A stretch of DNA of 64,000 nucleotides from Flabesymbios commensalis. Taxonomy: Eukaryota; Annelida; Polychaeta; Terebellida; Flabelligeridae. Of this stretch, positions 45,010-57,589 are shown in pieces. Both the position numbers and the translations under genes were made by a program. The notes below the pieces were generated by a model, which saw only the letters and a program-made list of their open reading frames with translations, was not told the DNA's origin and did not search any database. The stretch lies in NCBI GenBank assembly GCA_964017125.1, contig OZ024902.1, positions 59,073,346 through 59,137,345 on the forward strand, written 5' to 3'. Position 1 is the stretch's first letter; each line of letters opens with the position of its first letter.

Positions 45010-47330
45010 ACTGTCACGTAACATACAAATACAGAGAAAGGAAGTCAGCGAAATGGTTCGGTCATCAGGTGCTTTATTTTGAAAGATTTTTAATAAAAAA
45101 ACGTTGAATAGTTTTTATGGGCCGCTCACAATATTCAACCTGACATAGTCCGATGGTCTTATTTTACGAAGTATTAGTTTAATATTCACTATCTCGCCAT
45201 TCATAATACGTACACAATATAAAAGCGTACTGCAATCTCCAGCTGACTTACAAGCTCAAAACTGGAAAAAATCTATTTCTCTTTCATCATACACAACAGG
45301 AAGGCACGGGAACAAAGCAGTTTCAATTGTATTTTTTACAAGAGTACATTAAGCCATACAGATATTTTTTTATAAAGACCAACAGTATAAAGACAAAAAT
45401 AAAAGCAAAACAGAAATTATGAGTAATGAAAACAAAATTATGAGCTGTGAAATGGAATGATTCTGATTAAATCCACGGCGTCAACGTGGATACATTATAT
45501 TGCATAATTGCTAATTAGATATATATATTGATCCTTTTCACTGCAAGACACTGCTATAGTAGTCATCGGCCTACCACTAACCACATCAACACTCTAGCTT
45601 CAGTTACAATATCATTCATAATTCAGACAAGTTCTTCACAATCAACATATACTTTCAATGTCTGGAATATTTTAACAACTATTCCAGATAAGAAAGTCAT
45701 ATGCCGTTCTAGAGAAGTTGGCGTGGCATTAAAACAACGAACGTTCAACCTGTTTTGTTTGTTTGGCTCTAGAAGAAATAACTAAACATATACAATGTAA
45801 ACAATTTAAGGTGTTCGTGAGTTTTTGCAGGAACATAATAATATAGGCGCGTGTCAATTACGGAGCCATTCCAAGTCTGAATACAACTATGATACAAATT
45901 TATGTTGCAATAGACCACATACGTCAGACGTTCTAAATCTCAAATTTCGAAGTGTCATCTTGTCCAGCTAATATCACCAGCTTTCGACTTATATGCGACT
46001 TGAAAGCAAGATATAATCCCTTGTTAAAGCGTTTGTACCAGTCAATGACCTCCCTGCTTACTGCTAAACCACACCCACCACTGTGATTTATTTTAGAGTG
46101 AAACTAATTTTACTTTGCAGCTTTTATAACTGGGAAATATATTTAGAAATCATTTTATTAATCGTTAAATTTTTTTTCCTATAAATCAATCGTAATCAAG
46201 AAGGGTGTAATCAACTTGTAAATAATAAGAACAATCTCTACCCCCTTGAAGTGTGTGTCGCAGTCAAAATATAATTATTTAGGTTTTCGCTCAAATGGTT
46301 AGCATATTTGCGCGACTTTCAACACAGCCGTTTATCAATTAGCTTTGTTTTAAATAATGGTATCAATGAGTTTTCAATTTGTGTTTTTCTTTTTAGTGTC
46401 GAATACACAACCTATTCATTATTTGCTAAACTAGCACAAAAAGATGCATTCAACTCTCAATGCGCTGCCATTCTTTTCTTCCATCATTGTCTCTCATAGT
46501 GCACAGCGCAGACATAAAGACAGGCATCTATATATTATTCACCAGGTGGTGTATTTTCTCTGTTAAGAGTTAACCAGCCTCTATTAGACAGATTTAAGTA
46601 AAACTGTCAATAATCAACCACATAACCATTTCAAAGCCTTCGTGTTGAAATACAATAGATGTATGTCTCACAAGAGCCTACTTTTAAATCGATACATTTC
46701 TGTAAGTTTGACAAATCATGAAATATTACCTGGCCTCTTACAAAATATATGATTATTATATATAACAAGTTATTTCATACATCATGACCTATTAGGATAT
46801 CATGCAGTGAATAATAAATAATTTCCATTCACGTGAATGGAAAAATTTCAATAAAAAAGTGAATTATCCAGCAATCATATGCCCAAGCAGGCCTCTGCAT
46901 CGAGGATGTGACCTGACACGTATAATGGGGTCAGTTCAACCTGTCTGTACATCCCGGCAATAACATATATACACACCACTCAGTATACATACGCACAGTA
47001 AAAAATAAACAATTTTTACAACATCATATATACAATATGGTACTGTTAATAATACCAGCAATAACAACATGTTCACAATTGCTTATCAGTTTCAGCGCAT
47101 AATTGTTTTGTACACCTGAATAAATTATCATTATTTTGAAGATGCAAATTCTGTTCAAACCAATGAAAACTACTCTTATCTAGACAAAAAAAAACACCTT
47201 CCGTCTTTTATAATGTTATTGTCTGATAGGTGACGATCCATCCGTGTTATTTCTCATCTATTTGGACCTCTCAGTGGGCGCAAAATGTGCAATCAGCTTT
47301 ACCCCTTGTTCTACTACACCCATATACTGT
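45010..47330. other. AT-rich intergenic DNA, no gene seen
   Basis: There are no repeats shared with the rest of the window and no plausible exon. A 22-base perfect palindrome centred on CACGTG lies at 46822-46843. Confidence 0.4.
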
Positions 47331-47334
47331 GTAA

Positions 47335-47518
47335 CCCTTTAATCGCCAATTATTTCATTGAAATTTTCACTCAATTGAAGTTGTGTCTCACTGACGCGGT
47401 CCACAACCTCAATTGAGGGAAATGGAGGTCACGCATTTTGAAATCTATCAGGCTGATGTCACTTTTTATGTGCTAATAGAAAAAAACCGATTATAATCTG
47501 AACCGCCGGTTAAAGGAA
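47335..47518. mobile_element. TTAA/CCCTT-family MITE, worn copy
   Basis: The left end is CCCTTTAATCGCC. The right end, CCGCCGGTTAAAGG, is followed three bases later by TTAA. The interior parallels 43780-43961 (GGTCCACAACCTCAATTGAG, GCTGATGTCACTTTTTATGT). Confidence 0.6.
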
Positions 47519-48518
47519 GTTAAGATTTAAAAAATAAAATGTCACTAAAATGAATGTGATATGCTGAGCTGATGCTGAGATCATTTAATAATTTAATTTG
47601 GGATATTTATATATTCCTCAATTAAGTTAGAATTTATATATTTCTCAAGTAATTAGAAATTTGTGCAATTCCAGCTTCAAAATTCCAAAGAGCCTTTATG
47701 TTGGACTACGACACTGACGCCACATAAAAACAGTATTGGACCAACTTCAAAAAGGTCTGGTGTTTATTGGGTAGATATACATCCACTTCATTAAGAAATA
47801 TAAAGATGCTTTATAGCAACCTGGCTGAGAGATTCATGTGTCGAAATGAAGACAATTTACTTTATGCAAAAATGATCTCTAGTTCTAATCCCCCATGGTA
47901 ATCATAACATTTTATTTCATATTTGCATGGAATTATCATAAATCACAAAAAAAAGCGGCAACAAAATATGTTTTTTCAAAATATGTCATCCCCATAGATT
48001 ATTATAGTGTTCGTAAATATATTTGCTGACATCATAGCATATATCCTTAACATTATCACATGCCCCTATTTTACTGACTCGAGCTCCTCAACATACAACA
48101 ATATTGTCATTGTACAAGAGGGAACGCCTAATCTCAAACGACTATAGCTGTAACATACTATAGAATAGTATTGTTTGGTAATTCTTGTACCTGCAATACA
48201 TAACAAATGTATTTATTAAAGTTTATCTAATGGCAGTATGAAACACGACTCTTTTTAAGTATAAATACATCAAGCCTTGACATATGGTAAGATATAGAAC
48301 TTCAATTACAGGCCTTTTTCACTTTACAGAAATAAATGATATGTGGCAATTTATATATATTGAGATACATATAGTCACGTTGGCAGACATATTGAAGTTC
48401 ATACACTAAGCACTTATACTAATCAGCAAAAAATAAGTTTGAATGTCATAATATTATTGAAACAGTGTCTTTTAACATAGATTGTTGATTGCCTTAGAAG
48501 CAAAAGACGTTGACCAAA

Positions 48519-48596
48519 TCGTCGCCTCGAAGCTAAAGGATCCTATCTGCCACTCTGACGAGTGTCAGATAGGATCCTTTAGCTCCGAGGCGACGA
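48519..48596. repeat. 78-base hairpin (GATCCTATCTGCCACTC family), copy 2
   Basis: The arms run TCGTCGCCTCGAAGCTAAAG GATCCTATCTG on the left and the near-perfect complement on the right, ending CGAGGCGACGA, around CACTCTGACGAGTG. Only a one- to two-base imperfection is seen at CGAAGCT / AGCTCCG. The preceding 47700-48518 is AT-rich with no gene seen. Confidence 0.9.
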
Positions 48597-48599
48597 AAG

Positions 48600-49555
48600 G
48601 CTACTTTAATGTTGACAACAGTCTTCAAAGTTGACTCAACACACCCAACATTGGGCCAACGTCCCGTGTTTGCTTGGTGCCTTTGATTTGAGATTATAGA
48701 CAGTCGATGTCGTCTTGTATGAAATTAACAACACATGATCATATTCACCTGTTAATCAATACAATATCTTATACTAGGTATTATGTTTACATCAGTTCAG
48801 GCCGCAGAGTTTACGTACAACGTTATTGAATCACTGCACATATATGTATGACTTTCTTCAAAAGCACACTGCGTGGTAAAAATGCAACAATGCAAATCCT
48901 TTCATAATTGCTAACAAATTTACAAGCTGAATTTACTAGTTAGTTATCTCGGAAACAAAAAATGTTGTACCCAGACCAGATCCTTAAAGCTTCCCAAATT
49001 TTAATAACATAATTTTGAAGATCAGTGGGCTCCACATTTTGTTAATTATAAGCTGCAAATCACAATAAAATACAAACATATCAATGATACAAATATCAAT
49101 GATTGAACACTCAAGATATATTTCATATTTTGAATTATGAAGATGTGGTAGATTATTCGTCGTTGCCATGTCGCCTTAGTTTGGTGGGTATTGTAGGCAT
49201 ATCATACCATATTGAAGCCCATTTAGCATGCCACAAGGTGCCAAGAAGTGCCAACAGAGCAGACTCGTAATAGTATAATAACCCCCCCCCCCCCCTCCCG
49301 ATACTGAACACGTCCAGCCTATGTTGTACAGTCCAACAAACGTTATGAAACCAATGATTTGACTGAGTATGCCCACCAGATATTGAACAGACTTAACACG
49401 TGTATGCCCGGCTAGTAATGAGCAGGCTCATCAGATGTTAGACAGGCTTCTATTGAGTAGGCCCATGAGACGGTCAGTATACCTGCCGATTCTGTCTAGG
49501 TTGTACGTTCATGGTCATGGTATACTAGCATGTACAGCACATAGCCTCATTAGAT
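48600..49555. other. AT-rich intergenic DNA with a MITE remnant and a C-run
   Basis: A remnant of the CCCAGCAAACAC family (CCAACATTGGGCCAACGTCC then CGTGTTTGCTTGG) lies at 48645-48678, and a C homopolymer lies at 49281-49296. No gene is seen. Confidence 0.45.
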
Positions 49556-49559
49556 ATAA

Positions 49560-49788
49560 TAATCTAGAAGGTATGCTATAAGCCAGGTTAGAAGGCAACT
49601 AGCAGCTTGGTTAGCAGCCAAGCTAGCTTCCAGACTAACGGCCATGTCAGAAGCTCGACTAGAAGCTAGGCTAGTAGCTAGGCTAGCATCCAGACTAGCA
49701 TCCAGACTAGCAGCTAGACTAACAGCTAGGAAAGCATCCACACTAGCAGCTAGTCTAACGGCTAGATTAATAGCTAGGCTGTCAGGTT
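49560..49788. repeat. Minisatellite of AGCTAGGCTAGCATCCAGAC units
   Basis: Imprecise 12- and 24-base units (CTAGCAGCTAG, CTAGCATCCAGA) run up to the stop codon of the split gene on the minus strand, so they would form its 3' UTR or flank. An Ala/Ser/Leu-rich frame through the array is a repeat artefact. Confidence 0.8.
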
Positions 49789-49790
49789 TA

Positions 49791-49934
49791 TTAGCATGTA
49801 CTCTCGCCCACAGTGTCATCTGATCTTGCTGATCTCAGTTCCTCTTCTAGTTGTCTTATACGTTTGTCTTTCAGGGACACTCGCTCCTTCAGGCTGCGTA
49901 TCTCCTCAACCTGCTGAAAGTACGCTTTCCGTAA
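49791..49934 (-). CDS. Last coding exon of the minus-strand split gene (coiled-coil C-terminus)
   Basis: The exon follows a good acceptor (TGTGTTTTCTGTTACAG) in phase 0 and encodes 47 residues plus stop. It reads LRKAYFQQVEEIRSLKERVS then LKDKRIRQLEEELRSARSDD and TVGESTC. The heptad spacing of Leu/Ile/Val with flanking charge predicts a short coiled coil, probably for dimerisation or partner binding (inference). The TAA stop is followed at once by TAAACC, so an AATAAA hexamer overlaps it; whether this is used is unknown. The upstream intron is 8.7 kb. I cannot name the family. Confidence 0.75.
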   Translation of the reverse strand, partial: LRKAYFQQVEEIRSLKERVSLKDKRIRQLEEELRSARSDDTVGESTC

Positions 49935-50093
49935 CTGTAACAGAAAACACAAATTCAAATATTATTCACCACATCAAGTATTACTTTATTAAAATCATTG
50001 ATGGGAATGCAACACATGCATCCGTCATTTTTAACTTTAACAAAATCATAATGACATAATTTGTAATGATGTAGCACGGTTTACCCAATATCA

Positions 50094-50560
50094 GGCCTGT
50101 CGAGGTGAATAATGGCCGATAGGCGGCCGTTTTAAATTTGATCGAGCTGAAATTTTTCAAAATGCATCCTCTCCTGAAACCTTACAATTTGTTTTATAGT
50201 AACGGTGTAGCTTTCTTGAGCGGTTTTCATGGATTCCGCAATATGTGGCCTGTCGAGGTGAATAATGGCCGATAGGCGGCCATTTTGAATTTGATCAACT
50301 TGAAATTTTTAAAGATGTATCCTCTCCTGAAACCTTACAATTTGTTTTATAGTAATGGTGTAGCTTTCTTGAGCGGTTTTCGTGATATTCCGCAATATCA
50401 GGCCTGTCGAGGTGAATAATGGCCGCTGGGCGGCTATTTTGAATTTTATCGACTTGAAATTTTTCAAGATGCAACCTCTCCTGAAACTTTACAATTTGTT
50501 TCATAGTAATGGTGTAGCTATCTTGAGCGGTTTTCATGATATTCCGCAAAATAGTTCAGT
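50094..50560. repeat. 153-bp tandem repeat, three units
   Basis: Units start at 50094, 50247 and 50401 with GGCCTGTCGAGGTGAATAAT. They contain ATTTTGAATTTGATCGACTT, CCTCTCCTGAAACCTTACAA and GGTGTAGCTTTCTTGAGCGG. A further degenerate repeat (GGCATAACTAG...CTCCGGAAACGAA at 50628 and 50786) follows to about 50900. These are intronic and noncoding. Confidence 0.9.
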
Positions 50561-50904
50561 CGGATTCACCGATGTCATAAATTAGGTCAAAGTGCTGGGG
50601 TAACTTCAAGGTCCAAAAACCTGAAAAGGCATAACTAGGAACCTTAGAGAACATGTATGTGCAATTTGATAATCGGCCCTGTACATTTCGAGATCTGCTC
50701 CGGAAACGAAGTGTGCGGCAAAACGTCTGAATAGGTCATAGCTCTGAACCAAAAGTAGCTCAGAGTTCATATACCCCAACAGGCATAACTAGACCCCCTA
50801 GAGGTGTTGTGTGTAAAATTTGAAGACAATCGGACAAGTACTTTCAGAGATATGCCCCGGAAACGAAATGTTCACGGACGGCCCAACGCCGTAACATCAT
50901 TTCT

Positions 50905-51674
50905 CCTCTGCGACCTTGCGTATTATATCCAGATTAAAAATATTTTAACCTGTCCATTATCTACCTGGCAGGAAGTAACCCACATACCTAAAATTGTTAT
51001 CCTAGCTTATTTTTTTACAAAGTTATAGGCAAAATAAGAAAACGGAGGCGGAATCCATAGCTGCCTTCGTCTCACCTACGGTGACGGCGGGAGTTAACAA
51101 AAGATAAGTAAAATTTGCTAGTCTTTTCATCAGGCGAATTTAAAAGAATTAATGCATAGAAATTATTCTGATTATATTTGTACACATTGTGCTATTTTAA
51201 ATATCAGCTTGAGAGATAAATTAACATATTGACACTGGACTATAGTTCTCGATAAGAGTGTGAAATGTAGGCCTAGTTACTGTAGTAGTCGATTTGATTA
51301 AAGTACGTAGGGCTATCTCTAGTCCTATGTTAGTGAGCACATAGTGTGTTACACAATATGGGTAAATATTTGAAATTGAGTAAACGGTTCTACTAACATG
51401 TCCCCACAGTGCACCGCGCGGGTGACTACAACCACGCTGGCATAAATATAGGAATGTTTATGTATAGTTTTCACCAGATTACGCATGTGTTGTAGCACAA
51501 TATATTCACCTGCTTTTTAAATGTTGGACCAGCGTCGTAGACGATGGGTGATAGGTAATAGATTTTCATTTTGAAAATTAAACGCGAATCATGGAGGTGA
51601 ATGTATTGTGGTGTTAAATCGCTTGAAACAAGCAAAAACCTTATTGTAGGCTTTTTGATAAAACTTATTATTAA
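50905..51674. other. Intronic AT-rich DNA with a MITE scrap
   Basis: ATGTTGGACCAGCGTCGTAGACGATGG at about 51520-51548 is a core-only remnant of the CCCAGCAAACAC family. Nothing else is recognised. Confidence 0.4.
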
Positions 51675-52229
51675 AGCAGCCCCTTGGGATAACATCAATT
51701 TTCGTTTTTAGTTTAGTAATGAAGTAGTGTATCCCCAAGATCATGATTTTATTTTTTTCAGGATTTTTAGATTTTTAAAAATATTTTTTATCAAAATTTC
51801 TATGAAACTGCTTAAAACCCAAACAAACTTTTTGTACACCTAAACACTTGCTAAAGGACGGTTAAATGTTCCCACAGCATTGGGCCATATGTTGATGCCG
51901 TCGGCCCAGCGTTGGGCAGACAGTCAGTGTTGCAGGTGTATCACTTCATGTCCTGACTATAAGACACCAATCAGACACCAATTAGCGGCGCTTGCTTTGA
52001 TCTCCCAGTCCAAGACGTGGGAATATGTGTTGTAAAGTTCTGTATATTGCTGACTTGTTTTGTTTACATGGCAATATACGACCGGGAAATTTAACTATTT
52101 CACTCTTTTTCGGTGCTTTTAAATTGTTTTTTTGACTTTTTTGTACTTTTAGTTCAGACTAGTAGGCTATATAGCTTCATATAAGTTAAATTTTCAAAAT
52201 TGACAACATTGAAAATGTCTCATCCCAAG
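51675..52229 (-). mobile_element. TTAA-flanked MITE, copy 5
   Basis: It starts AGCAGCCCCTTGGGATAA after TTAA (51671-51674). The far end stops at CTCATCCCAAG, short of the expected last bases and TTAA, so that terminus is lost. It has a single internal 113-bp unit. Confidence 0.85.
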
Positions 52230-52589
52230 AAAAAAGGTGTATACATTTAAAAAACGGGATTATTCCATTAAATCAACAAATATGTCATACATTCTGTACA
52301 CATTAGCAATAATGGATGAATCTTCATGACTGTCTATGTTACTATAAATCTATAATTATAATAATTTGGTAAATGTAAAAAATAATAATAAAAAGAAGAA
52401 AATGTCAATTAGTATACTTCATTTATATAAATTTGGCGATTGAAGGGATGTTTCTGGCACTTCCAAACTGGCAGATAGTGTTTATCATGTCTAATAAGTG
52501 CAGGATAACTACTATTTTACATACATGTCTTAACACAGCCACAAACATTCCACTATATAAATAATCTCATGTGTTCAACTTAACCCACA

Positions 52590-52800
52590 TTGCATCAAAG
52601 CATCATTTTTGCATCTCTGAAGACTGAGTTTTAGAAAGAAAATTTTCATGGAACTGTTTTATTAATAAGGATATATTTTTTTCCTTTGCGACCCACTTTA
52701 AGTCATCTTCATCCCCAACAAGTCCAGAATTCGCGGCTTGTAGTGGATAAAGATGACAATGGTAAATTCGTGATTGAAACGATTAATTAATAGGAACTGC
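52590..52800 (+). repeat. Dispersed repeat, relative of 25771-26050
   Basis: GCATCATTTTTGCATCTCTGA, GTTTTAGAAAGAAAATTTTC, ATGGAACTGTTTTATTAATAA and GATGACAATGGTAAATTC match in order. AT-rich DNA without a gene lies on both sides (52230-52589 and 52801-53230). Confidence 0.6.
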
Positions 52801-53234
52801 GTCATGTAAAAAAAAAGAATTAGTCGACATTCAGATATAATACAAAGGTGAGTTTTGCTAAATAAAAATCTGTACCTATAAATATAATACTCAGAAGGTT
52901 ATTTGGGTCAAATAGAAAAATAGGTTAAAAAATGACAACATTGGAAATGTGCCCATTTTGATCCCAGATATCGGATCAATAGATACAATTGAGAAGTGCT
53001 GTCAATATTGGTTTTATTATGTGGAAGTTGTGATAGCATAGATATTATATACAATGTGTGTATATACCAGAATAACTCCACGCGGCAACAACTGCAGAGA
53101 AAAAACCCAGTGATCAAAGACAGTGCTTAAAACAGTAAGACCGGTAAGTACATCGACATGGATATCACAGACGTATAATACTAATTGCTTCTTCTACACA
53201 TGTATACATATAACATATAATGCGTGTGTGTTAA

Positions 53235-53473
53235 CCCTTGTCCTGCTGAATTGCTAATTGTATTTTTTGTCATTTGAAGCTGGAATTGCTAACGCAATTT
53301 CCAGCTTCAAATGACGAAAAATATTACTATCTATGAAAAATAGACATGTTTAAAATTAAATTATTGGATCAACAAAGCATCAATTAAAAACTATTTTATC
53401 AAAATTAAGTGATATTTTGATTGATCTAAAACAACCTTAACCCCGTATATATCCGGGCATAGCGGGACAAGGG
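53235..53473. mobile_element. TTAA-flanked CCCTT MITE, compact copy
   Basis: TTAA (53231-53234) then CCCTTGTCCTGCT; at the right AGCGGGACAAGGG then TTAA (53474-53477). The 13-base termini differ at one base. A near-perfect hairpin (53261-53324) sits just inside the left end. At 239 bp, with no coding capacity, it is a miniature element, piggyBac-like by target and ends (inference). Confidence 0.85.
53261..53324. repeat. Near-perfect hairpin, second copy of the GTCATTTGAAGCTGGAA family
   Basis: TATTTTTTGTCATTTGAAGC and its complement GCTTCAAATGACGAAAAATA enclose TGGAATTGCTAACGCAATTTCCA. The loop is inverted relative to the copy at 9814-9876. Confidence 0.85.
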
Positions 53474-54419
53474 TTAAAATATGGGCGGGAAAATACATTT
53501 TGGTTGCACATCACTTGTTCTCACAAGCCGTATTAAATTTCTGAATATTTCTGAATATACATTACTTTAGTCCCATTGATTAAATGGTATAATGTTGAGC
53601 ATTTTTAAATACAGGCATGCATATCAGAGTTTGTAAAAATGTCTATTAAATTTTCACAGACATGTAGTTGTAAGTCTGCGAATTTCAATAGTTGGTTCGT
53701 TTGAGCTGTAGTGGACGTTTATACTATCACCAAGCAACACCATCCTTAAATGGACGAAAGGTACAGTTTATCAACAATCCATGTTTACCTAGTAGTCGAG
53801 GAGCTTATTAGGTCCCGTGGGAATTTTTGTATGATGCTAAGCAATCCACCTAGATGTCTCAAGGGCATGCCAAGTAGCAATAAAAAACATGTTGGCAGTC
53901 TGAAATATGAGGGGGGGGGGATGGGGGTGGTATATAAGAAAACTATAACATTTTGATAGGCTGACTTTGGGAATGAGCTTTAAAAAAATAGCCAGGGGAT
54001 ATTTTTACACATTTTTGCCACCTTAATGCTATAATATGATACAAAGTATAAAATACAACTATTGCATTGGTTTTTACCCTGATAATTTATGAGCACTAAT
54101 GATAAATGAAATATTGTGTGGGACAAAATGTATAGTCTGGGAGCTAGTTTCAAAAGACCACTAGTTTTTTATTTAGCTTCACACAAAACTTGGTAGAGAT
54201 ATTTATGTGTTAGAGGAATATCTTCAAAACATTGTTAGGGTGGGTGTTGAAATGTCCAGATGCAGCAAAGTACTTAAAATAAGGGATGTTCAAGAGTACC
54301 ATTGAGCTTCAAAGACTGTACATTTTTTACTCCAGGTTATTGCAAAATCCAAACCACAATAAACTATTTTTAAATCACTGTCGATCCTATTGATCTTTCA
54401 TTAAAAATAGGATTACAAA

Positions 54420-54980
54420 TTATTAGAGTTTTGATTTTTTTCACAGAACGTTAGTCAACCCTTAGAGCGCTGAAAGTCAATATTTGAAAAAAACTAAACA
54501 CAATTCGTAGAATGTCATTTTGAGGTTTCCTGTACATTTGTATGATAATGATATTGCTAATTTCTGTTTACTTCATTTGGTACATCGGTCGTCTGGTACC
54601 ACTGTATCAGATTGGAACAATCCCACATTGTTGTATGAATGAATTTTGAGGTCAAAAGAGTGGATGGGATACTCTCACTAGTTACATTTTTTCGACCCCT
54701 TGTCGTAACACAATCCTCATTGCTATAGTTTTAAACAATTTTAATACCTCTCTGGCCACATTTGTTCATGGAATATATTCAAGATGAGACATATGTGAAG
54801 TTTACATTTTTTTCGTTAAGCGTAAACTTTTAGAGCAATGAAAGTCAATATTAAAAAAAAAACTTAACACAAGTTAGCAGTATGTAACGTTTCCGATTCC
54901 TGTACATTTGTATGATTAAGAGCATTCTAATGTCTGCTAACATCAGTTGATACATCTGTCATCTGGTACCTCTATATCAA
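54420..54980. repeat. Tandem repeat of about 367 bp with inverted relatives at 56080-56290 and 57590-58080
   Basis: AGAGCGCTGAAAGTCAATAT at 54462 recurs at 54830. Units include CCTGTACATTTGTATGATAA, GGTACATCGGTCGTCTGGTACC, GAGGTCAAAAG, ACTCTCACTAGTTACATTTT and CATATGTGAAGTTTA. All copies lie in the same intron and are noncoding. Confidence 0.7.
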
Positions 54981-55093
54981 ATAATAAACGAGAACCCTGC
55001 GGTTTTGTGCTTTGCATAACTGGTTTTGTAATTTTAAACTCCTAGGACGTTCACCTCATGTGTGAAACAAACGGGTATGGAAGGCTCATTAAG

Positions 55094-55202
55094 CCCAGCA
55101 AACACGATACATTGTCCCATTGTTGGTTCAATGTTGGGCCAGCGTCGTAGACGGTGAACCAACATTGAACCAGCATTGGGACAATGTCTCGTGTTTGCTG
55201 GG
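55094..55202. mobile_element. CCCAGCAAACAC palindromic MITE, best-preserved copy
   Basis: CCCAGCAAACACGATACATT and TCTCGTGTTTGCTGGG are the termini. The body is a near-perfect inverted repeat (TTGTCCCATTGTTGGTTCAA versus TTGAACCAGCATTGGGACAA) around GGGCCAGCGTCGTAGACGG. Confidence 0.9.
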
Positions 55203-55339
55203 AGACAGGGTATAGTGACCAGAAATTAGATATGTCCCTACGCGATGTTGTTCTAATGTTGACACAACGTCTGTGAAACTGGCCCCATATTAAGCCAACA
55301 CTGGTTCTCGCCTTTGTTTGAGGCGGAGACGATTGTGAG

Positions 55340-55477
55340 CCCAGCAAACGCAATACATTACAGTAAGCACGTGTTGGATTAGTGCTGGGCCGACGTCGAA
55401 GATGTTGGTCCAACCACAGCCATGTATTGGTCCAGCATTGCACCAGCATAGCACGAACTTTTGGGATTTGCCAGACA
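55340..55477. mobile_element. CCCAGCAAACGC palindromic MITE
   Basis: The left end is CCCAGCAAACGCAATACATT and the core is CTGGGCCGACGTCGAAGATG. The right arm (ATGTATTGGTCCAGCATTG) is worn and ends near TTTGCCAG. Confidence 0.7.
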
Positions 55478-55619
55478 GGTGTCTGTTCAATATTCACGCC
55501 GTAGTCTACTATTTTGTAATTGTACAAAACTCAAAAGGCAGTATGTGCTTACTTGTAAAGCAAGAACATACTGCCATATAATATCTGCTAGAGCAGAATC
55601 ATGTGAGAAAAGGGCCTAT

Positions 55620-55701
55620 CCCAGCAAACACGATACATTGAACCAATGCTGGGTTAATGTTGGGTCGATGTCGCATAGGGTGAATGTATGGTGTTTGCTG
55701 G
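55620..55701. mobile_element. CCCAGCAAACAC palindromic MITE, shortened
   Basis: CCCAGCAAACACGATACATT to GTATGGTGTTTGCTGG, with the core GTTGGGTCGATGTCGCATAG. It is the third copy within 600 bp. Confidence 0.75.
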
Positions 55702-56079
55702 TTATCTATTGTTCGCCACCCCTCCTCACTGTGGCACACAGTCATGCAATGTGGGCAGGGTGGCGTTCTAACGACGGAACAGCCAGTCTTTATTGTGTAC
55801 GTTTCTATACACACAACCCGTGAAATGTTATAGTACTGTACAAAACACTCTGGGAACATGAAATGTTTTAAAAGTCATTTTTTCTGCAAACTATGCGAGT
55901 CTCGCACTTCTCATGAACAATTCATGTTCAGACCAGGTAGGGGGACATTAATCACTTAATGTAGATGCCTGAGCTGACTCGTTTGAGACAAGAAGATGAA
56001 GATGTCGAAATCACAGCGACAACAGATTCAACTGATAACATTAGCTGTGCCGTTGGCAAAGCTAAAAAGCCACCTTGTT

Positions 56080-56290
56080 GCATGAGGTCAAAAGTCCAGA
56101 TGAGGTAATCTCACTGGTTACATTTTTTGGCCCTTGTAGTAACAAAATCATATTTTTATCGCTATAAACAGCTTTAATACCAATGTTGTCATATTTTGTC
56201 ATTAAATACATTCCAGACGAAACATATCTGATGCTAAGATATGTTTGACAATATAAATCTAACCTTAGAGGTCAATAGCTGCTGGGGTAT
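56080..56290 (+). repeat. Relative of the 54420-54980 repeat
   Basis: GAGGTCAAAAGTCCAGATGA, TCTCACTGGTTACATTTTTT and ACATTCCAGACGAAACATAT match the unit of 54420-54980. The rest of 55860-57590 shows no gene; a G-run lies at 56560-56572. Confidence 0.6.
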
Positions 56291-57589
56291 TACAATATTT
56301 TCACTGTTCACAAAGACGTTATATTTCCGTTCCATGTGTAGTTGTAAGGATATGCGCATTGTATCTTGTGTTTGTTGGATTTGCCGCAGCATACATTTCA
56401 TATACCTATGTGTCTTATGGGAAACCGTGACCTGTTACCTTGAGGATGTATGAAGTCAAAAGTCAAGATGGGTACTCTCCCAACTACGTTAAATGAGCAT
56501 CAGCATAGAATAGGAGTTAGCCTTCAAGAAATCAGTGGTGTAACCATGAAAAGAAAGGGAGGGGGGGGGGGGTAGGCTAATCTAGTACCGTTTCCTCTAT
56601 GTATCTGATATGTTTTACTGGTGTATGCCTTATAACCATTATGATGTCATCATACCTTCTCTTTTTTCACTTTTTTATCAGTATGTGGCTTTAATCTCTT
56701 GTAAATATGATGTCTGAAAGCAATAGTTGCTTTACAGAACCACTCTACGCCAATAAATGTGACCTTAGAAAAGTGATTATGAGCAACGTCTTGACACTTT
56801 AACATTAGGAAAAGGCAGTGATTGTTGTCCCCATGTATTTGCTGCTTGTGGGGAAGGACTTTCTAAGCTGATAGCTCACTGGATGTCTCCATTATGTGTT
56901 CACAGTATTATATATTTAGAAAATGCTAGCATGTACATATACCTATAACTAGAAAACAAATATATAAATACCTCATAAAATCTAATTTTCTAGCGTCATC
57001 AAATTTTATCATGTACTATTTTAGTATGAATATATATTTTTTAAAGTAACAAAACATTATCCGAAATATAACCCAGCGCTTCCAATTATCAGTTGTTTGG
57101 CTTGTGAGTTGTAGATAATTATTTATAATCTATAATTATTTATTTAGTATTTAGTATTCCAAGACACAGATAAAGATGTAGTAATATGACAATGGTAAAG
57201 ACCACATCAACTCATTTTGATGGGTTTGTAATGAACAAGTCATGATAATAACTTTACATGCAGCGTTCCCTTTGCAGGCATATTACCCAGCTATGTGTCT
57301 TCTGTTCATTTCAGCAAGTCATCATATTTTATTGACCTCAACGAGCCTCATAATTCCTATACAAACCAAGGAATCTACATTTCGTGGTCAATCTTATCAG
57401 TGCGACAGATCTGTATCTGTTACAATTGACACCCTTTCTAATAAAAGACTGAAATATTGCTAACAATCTAAGCATATCAGGATGTGGTCCCACGCAATCC
57501 ACAATATATTACTAACAAAGACACATTTTTATGTCACCAGGTGGTGACTAATATCTTTAAAACACTGTCGACCAGTGCTCATGCTGTGT

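Noticed and set aside
49550-49819. Ala/Ser/Leu-rich frame (SLAASLDASL repeats)
   Set aside because: It is a translation of the AGCTAGGCTAGC minisatellite and overlaps the last exon in another frame.
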